From WVXP01 sp964348095 (GTDB taxonomy: Bacteria > Desulfobacterota > BSN033 > WVXP01), in assembly GCA_964348095.1 (NCBI GenBank), contig CAYGBK010000065.1, forward strand, positions 62,001 through 126,000: DNA of 64,000 nt. Reading direction: 5' to 3'. The notes below the pieces were generated by a model, which worked only from the letters and a program-made list of their open reading frames with translations, was not told the origin of the DNA and did not search any database. Made by a program: the position numbers and the translations under genes. Of the stretch, positions 35,335 through 43,691 are shown in pieces. Numbering within the stretch: position 1 is the stretch's first letter; each line of letters starts with the position of its first letter.

Positions 35335-36174
35335 ATGAGATTCATGGATCTATTTTCTCAGGTCAAGACGATGAACGCCGAGGAGTCGAGAAAGTGGCTC
35401 GATGAGAGCCCCGAGGAGTCGGTCACGCTTCTGGATGTTCGAGAGCCCGAAGAGTATGAGGAGGGACACATTCCTGGAGCGGTTCTCATTCCCCTTTCAG
35501 AACTTTCCGACCGGCTCTCTGAAATTGATCCACAGAAACCGGTTCTTGCTTATTGAAAGGCAGGGGGCCGCAGCCGGTCGGCTGCAAACCTGCTTTCAAA
35601 TGAAGCCTTCGATGCGACCTCGATGACGGGAGGGATTGATGCCTGGAATGGTCTCCTTTCCAGAGCAGAAGTCGATCAGGGGATATACCTCATTGAGGGG
35701 GACGAATCCCCAGAGGAGGTCCTGTCTCTTGCCTATGGATTGGAAGATGGGATCTATCGGTTCTATTCGACCCTCGCTGAAGGATCGACCGAAAAAGACG
35801 TTGGAGAACTCTTCGAGAAATTGGCCAAAGCTGAGGTCCACCACAAGAACAACATCTGGGAGAGTTACAGGGCATTGACTTCGGGTCGGCTAACGAGAAA
35901 GGCTTTTGAAGCTGAAACCGTTCCAAAAACCATGGAGGGAGGGAAGACGGCAGACCAAATTCTGGAGGAGCAGGGAGATTCAATTCAAAATTCTCGCGAT
36001 GCTATAGAGCTCGCCATGTCCTTGGAGACCGATGCCCTCGATCTCTATCTCAGGATGGTTCACAAAACTCAAAAGGAAGAAGCAAAGGCGGTCTTTTTTG
36101 CCATCGTGACCGAGGAGAAAAGTCATCTTAAGAGGCTGGGAGAGTTGTTTCGTAAGAAGCTCAAGGGACAATAG
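35335..36174 (+). CDS. Selenocysteine-containing rhodanese-ferritin (rubrerythrin-like) fusion
   Basis: Reads as 279 residues with TGA at codon 74 (35554-35556) taken as selenocysteine. Residues 1-108 are a rhodanese domain: LLDVREPEEYEEGHIPGA, then VLAY-U-KAGGRSRSAANLL, where U stands exactly at the active-site Cys of the CxSGGRS loop. Residues about 125-275 are a rubrerythrin-like four-helix bundle with Glu137, Glu167/His170 (EVHH), Glu231 and Glu261/His264 as likely diiron ligands. The protein has no Cys. A hairpin with a GGUC loop follows the TGA (see SECIS). GGAGGAGGCAGG precedes the ATG, 19 bases after the FAD gene. A nonsense mutation is the alternative; its exact place argues against that. 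Confidence 0.87.
35555..35597 (+). promoter_or_regulatory. Bacterial SECIS-like hairpin
   Basis: Inner stem GCAGCC/GGCTGC (35570-35575 with 35580-35585) closes a GGTC tetraloop at 35576-35579. An outer stem pairs 35555-35564 with 35589-35597 with one bulged base, separated by a 5/3 internal loop. The loop begins 19 bases after the TGA, against 18 in E. coli fdhF, whose apical loop also has GGUC. This is where SelB would bind. Confidence 0.82.
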
Positions 36175-36214
36175 CTTCGCTTTTCGAGACCATGCTGTAT
36201 GCCATTCGCAGTGT

Positions 36215-36637
36215 TTATGGGGTAGGCTTTTTGAAAAAAATCTGGCAGGCATCCCTGTCATAGTGCCCCTGGGAGTTCTTGCCGATCAGAGATTCATGGA
36301 CTGCCCCGTTGCTCCAATAAACCGTCACACCGATTTCTTCCCCTGTCTCAGAGAAAAACTCCACCACAATCGATGCGATTGGATCGGCACTCTCGACAAT
36401 CAAGGGATAAACGATTCTCTCCTTTATTTCTTCAATCTCCTGTGCTCCTGTTGCCAGTCCGCCCCTCTTTATGGCAAGCACAGGCATCGGAAATACTTCC
36501 AATGCATCAAGACGGGTGTATTATACTCTGGACTTCTTGAGCCTTGTGAGATCCAGACCGAAGTCACTCGCAAAACTTGTCGATCCAGGGAATAAAAGGA
36601 GACTCAACAAAAGCAACGCGATCGTGGGTTTTAGCAT
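36215..36637 (-). pseudogene. Secreted protein gene with in-frame TAA
   Basis: ATG 36637 with GGAGG seven bases upstream begins a signal peptide (MLKPTIALLLLSLLL, then FPGSTSFAS). The frame meets TAA at codon 39 (36521-36523) and then continues open for about 100 codons (VFPMPVLAIKRGG, ERIVYPLIVESADP... to 36215), which read like a periplasmic domain (VTVYWSNGAVHESLIG). Either a nonsense mutation, or an assembly error. An internal TTG or ATG could still give the downstream part, but without export. Function unknown. Confidence 0.5.
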
Positions 36638-36973
36638 AGGGTCCTCCGCTCCCTTCTAACTTTACTGGAAAGAAGCTGTAATGGTATCAGACTCTATTCA
36701 TGACCGGGTCCTAGAGTATACTGCGTCCTGGCCGATTTTGGGAGGAATTTGATTATGGGTTCTGGCCTCTCTGGCTTATAGCATATCTCCACCACGGTTG
36801 TTTGCCATACCCAACCTTCAACGCTTTCAATCTCTAATTCTCAAACCCCTAGACAGTTTTCATAATTCCATCAGGCGACCGGCCTTTTTCCCAAAGGGTT
36901 GGATGGCATGCCTTTTGCTCCTAGCTTCTCATCCCGTTCTCTTATTCCGAGTGAAGAAAGAGGAGATTATCTA
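36638..36973. other. Intergenic region without a recognised gene
   Basis: Only an eight-codon frame with a strong ribosome site (GGGAGG, ATG at 36755, stop at 36779-36781) stands out. No clear promoter was found by eye. Confidence 0.4.
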
Positions 36974-37990
36974 ATGAGAAATCTTTCAAAGCTTTTTGTT
37001 TTGAGTGTCGTCCTATTTCCATTGATAGCCAACGTAACGTGGGCAGACACCACTGGAAACTCCCAGGACGTGATGGCGGCGCGGCAGGAGTTTGAATCAA
37101 GGTGCCCAAAGCCCGAGTGGTGGGACCGCGTATCTGTATCGGGTGCGACTATTAATACCTATGACGATTTAATCAGCTATTGGCAAGACAAGAATCGATC
37201 CAAGAGCCAGTTCTTTAAAGCCGCTTACATTGCGATTCTTGATTATCCGTTAGATGTGGATATTGTCGTCAACGCAATCAAGCTCATGAACTACACGTAC
37301 AGTTACCCCCACAGAATCGAGCTTCAGGAGTATGCGATTGAAAAATACTTTTCATACAAAAGTCCATACGGTAAGCCAGGGAATACTATTGCGGGTATCG
37401 TTGAAAACCTGGGGCGACTCTATAACGATGCCGGACAGTATGATAGGTCGGTCAACTTGATCGAGAGGTTGCTGAAAGAACGGGAAACCGAGGTAAACGA
37501 TCATCTGCTCGAGCTAATCCATCTTAAGTACGCTCGGGCGCTTCACGGACAAGGCCGTACTGCCGACGCTGTCAATGTTCTCAAGAAGGCGGTGAAAAAG
37601 TACAACGGTAGCTGGGAAAAACGTTTAAATGAGGCCATTGCCAGGTATGGAGGAAGTCCAGTCACCACGTCGGTCAAGCCTTCGGCTGCAAAGGATCCGA
37701 CGCGGGGGAAAGCTCCCTGGTGGAAGAATAACATCGTAATTATTGGAGCCTCACTCCTTACCGCTTTATTGATTCTTGTCCTGAGACGGGCGAGCAGGGA
37801 ACAGCCGAATTACTCTGGAGTTTATGGACGGAGCGCTTTCGGCGCGGACTCCGATGTCGAGCAGCTTGTTCGCGATGGCCGCCAGATTGAGGCGATACAG
37901 CTCTACAGGCAAATTCACGAGGTGGGCTTGAGCGAGGCAAAACAGGCCGTAGACCAGATTGCCCAAAAAACGTCTCACCCGGGGACGTGA
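36974..37990 (+). CDS. TPR membrane protein with C-terminal ribosomal L7/L12-like domain
   Basis: 338 residues. A signal peptide (to about residue 24) precedes a helical domain with TPR-like units (ENLGRLYNDAGQYDRSVNLI, LKYARALHGQGRTADAVNVL; about 140-235). A Lys/Pro-rich link is followed by a transmembrane helix at about 254-272. The end, VEQLVRDGRQIEAIQLYRQIHEVGLSEAKQAVDQI in part, resembles the C-terminal domain of ribosomal L7/L12 (about 305-330) and should be cytoplasmic. ATG 36974 follows AGGAG by nine bases. A terminator-like hairpin follows at 38029. Confidence 0.72.
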   Translation: MRNLSKLFVLSVVLFPLIANVTWADTTGNSQDVMAARQEFESRCPKPEWWDRVSVSGATINTYDDLISYWQDKNRSKSQFFKAAYIAILDYPLDVDIVVNAIKLMNYTYSYPHRIELQEYAIEKYFSYKSPYGKPGNTIAGIVENLGRLYNDAGQYDRSVNLIERLLKERETEVNDHLLELIHLKYARALHGQGRTADAVNVLKKAVKKYNGSWEKRLNEAIARYGGSPVTTSVKPSAAKDPTRGKAPWWKNNIVIIGASLLTALLILVLRRASREQPNYSGVYGRSAFGADSDVEQLVRDGRQIEAIQLYRQIHEVGLSEAKQAVDQIAQKTSHPGT

Positions 37991-38028
37991 TTCCTTTCCC
38001 TTATTCCCTCCCAAAGAAGCAAAGAGCT

Positions 38029-38051
38029 CACACGCAGATGTGTGGGTTTTT
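38029..38051 (+). terminator. Rho-independent terminator candidate
   Basis: CACAC (38029-38033) pairs with GTGTG (38040-38044) across a six-base loop, and a run of five Ts ends at 38051. It follows the TPR gene by 40 bases. Confidence 0.5.
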
Positions 38052-38079
38052 CCCTTTCACGTCTCACGCAGTATTTCGT

Positions 38080-39189
38080 TCAGCCTTCCTGAGTGGTGAT
38101 GCCTCCGCCGGCCTTCATACCGAATAGAAATCGGGTTACACCTGTTCGTTTTACGGCGACCGCATATAGAGAGAGTATGAGAAATGTCGACGTGAGGGTA
38201 ATCGGTCCAAATTTTGCGACCACGTTGATTTGCCACTGAAGAAGGTAGAAACCCGCCACAACAATCACCGTTTGCTGGAGGACATAAATCGGATAGGAGC
38301 CTTCATTGAGGTAGGTGAGAAGGGTATGAGGAAAGTTCAAATATCGTTTTCCAAGCCCCAGGAGCACCAGGATCCACGCCCACGTGTTGAAGGCGTGAAA
38401 AATCTCAAACAGAACGTATTGTGCTCCGAAGGATGGCTGGGGTGGACGAGAGAATCCTGACAGCTTGATGACATAGAACAGAATGAGGCCCAACACCGCA
38501 AGCATGATGGCCATGGGGTGAACCTTGTCTATCCCTTCTTGAAACTGGTCAGTGATACAGAAGATGTAACCATATAAAAAGACAATGAAAAAGAACAATG
38601 GGTTTGGATAGGGCAGGCCCGTTAAGCGGGCGAACGCTAGAGGAATTGCGAATAAGAACATCCCCCACGTGTGGCAGCCGTGCATCCGGGCGAGTTGCGA
38701 TATGTGTTGTCGTCCCCTTTGTGTATCCAGGTACCGAAATGCTGGCAATGCGATAATTGAAAAAAGAAACAAGTACAAAATGAACCAGAGGTGAGCAGGC
38801 GTGAATGTGCCTTCAAACCCGGTCAAGGAATCGAGTCCACCGATTGAAAAAAACTCCGGGTAATACTGGAAAAAGGACTTCTGAAACTCGACGGTTTTAC
38901 TCACCGCTGCATAGTACGTTTGCGGGGGGACAAGGACAAGCGTCCCAAAAGCGAGTGGGACCAGGAGCCGTTTTGCTCTTTCCCTAATAAACTCTCCCTG
39001 TGTTCGACTTTGCAGCGAAAACCAGGATGACGCACCGGCAATCAAGAAAAGGAGCGGCATCCCCCACGGATCGAGAAATCTCCTCAGGACCTCAAGGCCA
39101 ATAATCGGTGGTTCGTGTTTCACATAAAACGGAATGGAGTCGAAGATCCTTGCTGTATGATAGGGGATGAGAAACAAGACGGTCATCAC
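38080..39189 (-). CDS. Acyltransferase family 3 membrane protein, N-terminus shortened by TGA
   Basis: 369 residues from ATG 39189, with about ten transmembrane segments and the acyltransferase-3 features PYHTARIFDS near the start (catalytic His) and MPLLFLIAGASSWFSL. Members acylate sugars or glucans in the envelope. Upstream in frame the DNA still reads RRYDYD-stop-LRVM, and family proteins have D-W-L-R there, so TGA has taken the place of TGG (Trp). No SECIS-like structure is seen and the position is not Cys. The protein may still start at ATG 39189 or GTG 39192 but lacks a few usual residues. A SD-like AGGAGAAGG lies upstream of that TGA. Confidence 0.72.
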   Translation of the reverse strand: MMTVLFLIPYHTARIFDSIPFYVKHEPPIIGLEVLRRFLDPWGMPLLFLIAGASSWFSLQSRTQGEFIRERAKRLLVPLAFGTLVLVPPQTYYAAVSKTVEFQKSFFQYYPEFFSIGGLDSLTGFEGTFTPAHLWFILYLFLFSIIALPAFRYLDTQRGRQHISQLARMHGCHTWGMFLFAIPLAFARLTGLPYPNPLFFFIVFLYGYIFCITDQFQEGIDKVHPMAIMLAVLGLILFYVIKLSGFSRPPQPSFGAQYVLFEIFHAFNTWAWILVLLGLGKRYLNFPHTLLTYLNEGSYPIYVLQQTVIVVAGFYLLQWQINVVAKFGPITLTSTFLILSLYAVAVKRTGVTRFLFGMKAGGGITTQEG

Positions 39190-39412
39190 TCTCAGTCAGT
39201 CATAATCGTACCTTCTCCTGGATTGTGCTCGATGGACCATCTATAATTCTCATCTCTCAGCGACAGGGGCGCTGTGAAGAATCCTTCGGCTTAGGAAATT
39301 CTATCCATTTTGGGTGCTAACTGGAAAGGGCACGAATGGGTAGGGCTGATGAAAAAGTGAAGTTTATTCTGCCACAGCTACGCCCGTTTTTTCGACGGCT
39401 TTAGTGGAGTAC

Positions 39413-40654
39413 TTATTGACCGGCAGGTTTCGCCCTCACTGTGCGTGCGTCTTGATCCGACTCACCTGACGCCGAGCTTTGATATTCTGAGGTCACTTGG
39501 GGAAGGAAAAGGGCCAGAACAAGGGCAACAGCGGGGAGAACCAAAAGCCCATCCATCGCCTCCTTCATGCCAAAAGCATCGGCAAACGCTCCCACTGCCA
39601 TCAGTACCAAGCCGGCCATTCCCCATGCAAAACCCATTATCAGGGCTGACATTGTTCCGCCCCTCCCGGGAGCTGTCTCCTGCGCCATGACGATGCACGG
39701 CGATTCCCCCAGGAAAAAAAGGAAGCCAAGAGGGGCGAGGAACAAAAAGGTCCAGTGGACCGGACCATAAAGAAAACCATAGAATACAGGGATGACGAGT
39801 AGGAAGGAAAGTACTACGGTCGTTTTTCGACCGATCCGATCCGATAGTCCTCCTCCGAGGAAACCCCCAAGCGCCCCGAAAATCATGAAAACCGTGAAGG
39901 AACTCCCACCCGCTGTCAGGGACAGGCCCCTCATCGTCTGAAAGGTGGGCAGGAATGTTATCAGGCTGAGAATGGCCGTCGATCTCAGCCAAACGACAAA
40001 CCACAGTAAAGCAAAGCGACGTAGATCGTGAAAGCGCAGAGCTCTTATTGCTGATCTGTCAACCTCGAGAGCGGGTGATCTGAGCATGGTCTCTGGGAAA
40101 TACCGAACCAAGGCCAAAACGAAAATGGCCGCTGGGATCAACGCTACATAGCTCCTTTCCAGACCGAGAGCCAGAACGATCGTCAGGATAACGAGAGGTC
40201 CAAGACCGTATCCGACATTTCCCCCGAGCATGAACAGAGACACCCCCAGGCCTTTCTTTGGACCGCTGAAAAAACCAGTTAGCGCAGCCGCCTGAGGATG
40301 AAAGCAGGCGACCCCCAATCCACCGATTACCAAAAAGGGGATTAACAGGATGTAGCTGGGGAGAAGACCCATGAAGCTCAACCCTGTCGCGGCCATCATC
40401 GGTCCCCAGAAAACCAGTTTTCTCCCTCCAATCTTGTCAGACAAGATTCCAAACAGAGGTTGACTTAATGCGGCTGAAACCATGAGGATGGAAGCAAGCA
40501 TGCTCGCTAGGGTAAGAGACATTCCGAGTCTCTCGATTAGAAGAGGGAGGAGGGCGGCCAGAAAAGGGGGATAGAGATCAACCACCATATGACCTACCGA
40601 CAGGAGTGCTACCCTGACTATATCCAGGCGATGAGATGTCAGCGTCGTTACCAT
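39413..40654 (-). CDS. MFS transporter, fosmidomycin-resistance (Fsr) type
   Basis: 413 residues with 12 predicted helices. The opening SVGHMVVDLYPPFLAALLPLL is typical of the Fsr family, and two copies of the MFS loop motif appear (GILSDKIGGRKLVFWG and GGLSDRIGRKTTVV). It is an inner-membrane exporter of unknown substrate. GGAG sits seven bases before ATG. Alone on this strand. Confidence 0.86.
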   Translation of the reverse strand: MVTTLTSHRLDIVRVALLSVGHMVVDLYPPFLAALLPLLIERLGMSLTLASMLASILMVSAALSQPLFGILSDKIGGRKLVFWGPMMAATGLSFMGLLPSYILLIPFLVIGGLGVACFHPQAAALTGFFSGPKKGLGVSLFMLGGNVGYGLGPLVILTIVLALGLERSYVALIPAAIFVLALVRYFPETMLRSPALEVDRSAIRALRFHDLRRFALLWFVVWLRSTAILSLITFLPTFQTMRGLSLTAGGSSFTVFMIFGALGGFLGGGLSDRIGRKTTVVLSFLLVIPVFYGFLYGPVHWTFLFLAPLGFLFFLGESPCIVMAQETAPGRGGTMSALIMGFAWGMAGLVLMAVGAFADAFGMKEAMDGLLVLPAVALVLALFLPQVTSEYQSSASGESDQDARTVRAKPAGQ

Positions 40655-41007
40655 TTGTCACTCCTCGACAGGGTAATTCCGCCTCTCGTCTTCAACATAA
40701 GTCGCTTTCTATCCCGATTAGAGCTTAGGACAATACCATAAGGTTGCGAGCTTTTTCAAAATAAAAATCTTTTTCACCAGGGTCATGGACATAAGATGAG
40801 ATCTCGGAGAGGGTGGTGTCAATCAGTCCGCTTGTTTGCTGTGGAGTTTTTGGTGAGAGGAAGGTCGAAGAGACCCTATGGAGAAAATACCGGGCGAGCC
40901 TGTCAATCAATGTTACCTATAAAGATCGTTTCAATGTGCCCGGCTCGGTTGGTCAGATATCCTCAAGCATACGGGAGACGATTAACCATTACAGAATCCG
41001 CAAACTG
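40655..41007. other. Intergenic region, no supported gene
   Basis: A 61-codon minus frame at 40725-40910 (TTG start) reads as a plausible soluble peptide (EISSYVHDPGEKDFYFE), but has no ribosome site or recognised family; an opposite-strand frame overlaps it. Confidence 0.35.
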
Positions 41008-41853
41008 TTAGACTGCAATCAGAGCGACAGCAACCAAACACAGGGCAACGCCTGCCCACTGTGTAGGTGAGACCGTCTCCTTAACGATTAGACCCGCCAG
41101 GAATATTGTTGCCGCAGGATACATGGATGAGAGGACCGCCGCAACATCCAGTCTCGTGAACTGAGTTGCCCAGAGATAGAAAATGCTTCCACCCGTCTCT
41201 AATAGGCCCGCAAGAAGTGCTATTGGACTATGACGTATTGGAGGCAACCCTAAGGACTTTGTGAATAGGATGACCAGTGCGACGCACAAAGCCACGGCCT
41301 TTGCAACAAGGAGGGGAGTAAGAATTTTGTCCGGTTCAACCTGAGCGATGAGGATAAAGAAACTGCCGAAGCCGACACCTGCCAAGAAAGCCAGGAGCAG
41401 ACCGCTTCGGACGTCGTCTCCTGATCCTGATGGGAATCTGGCGAGAAGCCATATGCCGGTGATGCCGGCGAGAAAACCGGCAATCTGGGTCGATTGAGGA
41501 ACACCTTCGAAGACAAGGCCAAACAGAATAGGAAGAGCTGCGCCAATCACGGCGGCCGTGGGTGCCACAACTGCGGCCTTGCCTAAAGCAAGCCCCCGGT
41601 ACAGGGCGGCTATTCCCAGTCCGCCTGACACCCCGGCCAAGGACGCCCAAACTGAGCTCTCAAGATTTGGAAGTGCTTCACCCTTCACGATGGCTAGCAG
41701 TGTAATGATAATAATGCCGGAAATAAGAGCCAGCACCAGGACTTGAAACTCGTTAATCCGACGTGCCGAAAGCCCTCCGGCGAAATCTCCGGTGCCCCAA
41801 AATGACGCCGAGGCGAGCGCGAAAACAACGCCCACTAAGTGAGATGAAAGCAT
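41008..41853 (-). CDS. EamA/DMT family transporter
   Basis: 281 residues, ten predicted helices in two EamA halves (about 5-135 and 150-280); WGTGDFAGGL near the start and LSSMYPAATIFLAGLIVKE in the second half are family features. It moves small metabolites across the inner membrane; direction and substrate are unknown. No clear ribosome site. Confidence 0.85.
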   Translation of the reverse strand: MLSSHLVGVVFALASASFWGTGDFAGGLSARRINEFQVLVLALISGIIIITLLAIVKGEALPNLESSVWASLAGVSGGLGIAALYRGLALGKAAVVAPTAAVIGAALPILFGLVFEGVPQSTQIAGFLAGITGIWLLARFPSGSGDDVRSGLLLAFLAGVGFGSFFILIAQVEPDKILTPLLVAKAVALCVALVILFTKSLGLPPIRHSPIALLAGLLETGGSIFYLWATQFTRLDVAAVLSSMYPAATIFLAGLIVKETVSPTQWAGVALCLVAVALIAV

Positions 41854-42219
41854 AAAGCGGCTCTGTCTTCACACACTGTTCGAGTGGACTCGGGTAAGTG
41901 ATTCCTGTACGGGGGGTGATTATACACAAAAACTACCGCCTGACCCAATAAAAAGAGTAACGAAGACGTCCGATGAGGCGTCGAAGATTCCACAGGGCGT
42001 GAAGAGCTACGTTCGGTGGGACAAAGATTCGGGGAGTCCCTGGACACAAAGGAGCATCCCCCACTGTTGATCCAAGAGGTCGAGAGGTGAACGACCACCA
42101 CGGGGGGATACTAAGAAATCCATCGGCATCCCCCCTCTGATTTCTAGATAGGTCTCTAGAGGTTCCACCTGCCGGCGACCGAGGAAGAAAATGAACTTAA
42201 CGGAGAATTGATCCCTCTC
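41854..42219. other. Intergenic region without a recognised gene
   Basis: The 366 bases hold only overlapping low-quality frames on both strands and a purine-rich stretch; nothing else can be supported. Confidence 0.45.
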
Positions 42220-43218
42220 TTAAACACTTTCGAGAGAGGAGAAACCAGCAAAGTATCGTCTGGTATAAATCAAGTATCCCAGAAAGCCCGCCATCCAAAC
42301 CCCTGTATAAATGGCGATATGAAAACTCTGGGGCAGTCCGTAATACCCTATGAGTTGTATCTGCTGCGCAGAGAAATTCATCCATTCGTAGAACTCTAAT
42401 ATGCTCACCCGCGACAACGTAACGATCACCGAAATGCCACCGAGAGTGATAAGGGCAACCGCGCCCCACCATGCATTCATGTTAAGCCTATAACTGCCCC
42501 AAGCCAGAGAGCCAAGTACTATCGCCGTCGCCAAAACGATTACCAACCCTGGAATTCCGCTTAAGACGATTCCAAAGAAAGGTATGACACTCCCGCAGAA
42601 TATCATCGACAGCATGAATAGAGCGCCAAAAGCAAACATCAGCGTTTGCGCAAGGACGGGTAAGGGGCATTTGTCTGTCCAGCGCTCTTTGGAATCCCTG
42701 AACTCACATGTTGATTTTACATTCCGCCCTCCATAAAAGAGCACGGGCACTCCAGGAATTACCACGAAAAAAAACGCCATAAGACCAGTCATCCCGTATT
42801 TCATCACGGTAACTAGTTGGGGAGGTATCTGTCCGACCTCAGCCATCTTTCCACATACGTCAGGCATGAGCACAACCATAATAAAAAGCCCAATTATTCC
42901 CACTACAAGCCATATCCATGATGAAACCAAAAGGAGGACCCGTGCCCATCGCCTTGCTTTAATGGAACCGATTCCCATCCAGATAAACCAAACGGCGAGT
43001 ACAAGGTAGAACAAAATGCCAGGAATCATCACGGTGATGCTCATCGGTGCACTTGAACTTTTGTCTAGGGCAGAAGAAGCAACGATGCTTAGCACCATAA
43101 TAGGCACCAGGAGAGCGCAAAACGCACCGAAAATGATCTCAAGGATGCCGAATACGACCAACCATGTCTTTCGATCTGTGAAATCTGGCGCTTGTATTGC
43201 TTCTTCACCATCTCCCAT
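42220..43218 (-). CDS. Multi-pass membrane protein, unknown
   Basis: 332 residues from ATG 43218 (AGGAG nine bases upstream; longer frames start at 43248 or 43305). About eight helices are visible; before the first is an acidic MGDGEEAIQAPDFTDRKTW segment. The central part (YGGRNVKSTCEFRDSKERWTD) is a cytoplasmic-type loop with one Cys. No family recognised. Confidence 0.65.
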   Translation of the reverse strand: MGDGEEAIQAPDFTDRKTWLVVFGILEIIFGAFCALLVPIMVLSIVASSALDKSSSAPMSITVMIPGILFYLVLAVWFIWMGIGSIKARRWARVLLLVSSWIWLVVGIIGLFIMVVLMPDVCGKMAEVGQIPPQLVTVMKYGMTGLMAFFFVVIPGVPVLFYGGRNVKSTCEFRDSKERWTDKCPLPVLAQTLMFAFGALFMLSMIFCGSVIPFFGIVLSGIPGLVIVLATAIVLGSLAWGSYRLNMNAWWGAVALITLGGISVIVTLSRVSILEFYEWMNFSAQQIQLIGYYGLPQSFHIAIYTGVWMAGFLGYLIYTRRYFAGFSSLESV

Positions 43219-43691
43219 AATCCAATTCTCCTGTTTTTTAGTGTGCATCCCGTCGCCTAAGGCATCGGTCTTTTTGGCTAGTTTTGGACGGACCGTGGAA
43301 AACAAATGGTGGAGTTTACCAACGAATGTGGTGGAGACATCTGTCCCGGTTAGTCACGCAGTCCGAAACATCCGGGCGTTCTAATCTTCCCAGCAGGTGT
43401 CACACCGGCGTACGACGGGTAGTCGACTTGAGCTTCTCGGATCTTTCCACACCTTTCTTGATTTCTGATTCCCTCGATCCGTCGGCTCCTACCTGTAGAT
43501 CGGTTTTTCTTTCGGAAGTATGCTTCATATCCGTCTATTTTGGTAGAAACGGAGGGAGGTGACTATATTCCTCCCATCAAAAAGAGGTAGATGAATCACA
43601 GGTCGATTTGCCCCCTTTTGCGACGGCGTGTCTTTCCTTGAAATGCAGGCTCCTTCCCCCTTATATTCAAAGGTGTTAGAAGCGAGTTACC
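43219..43691. other. Intergenic region between divergent genes
   Basis: Apart from the promoter at 43638-43667 there is no gene-like frame. Nothing else was seen. Confidence 0.45.
43638..43667 (+). promoter_or_regulatory. Promoter for DUF362 gene
   Basis: TTGAAA (43638-43643) and TATATT (43662-43667) with an 18-base spacer, 24 bases before the ATG at 43692. Confidence 0.5.

Noticed and set aside
38080..39240. Second selenoprotein at the acyltransferase TGA
   Set aside because: The affected residue is the family Trp, not Cys, and no SECIS-like hairpin follows.
40725..40910. 61-aa minus-strand frame
   Set aside because: TTG start, no ribosome site, no family, overlapped by an equally long plus frame.
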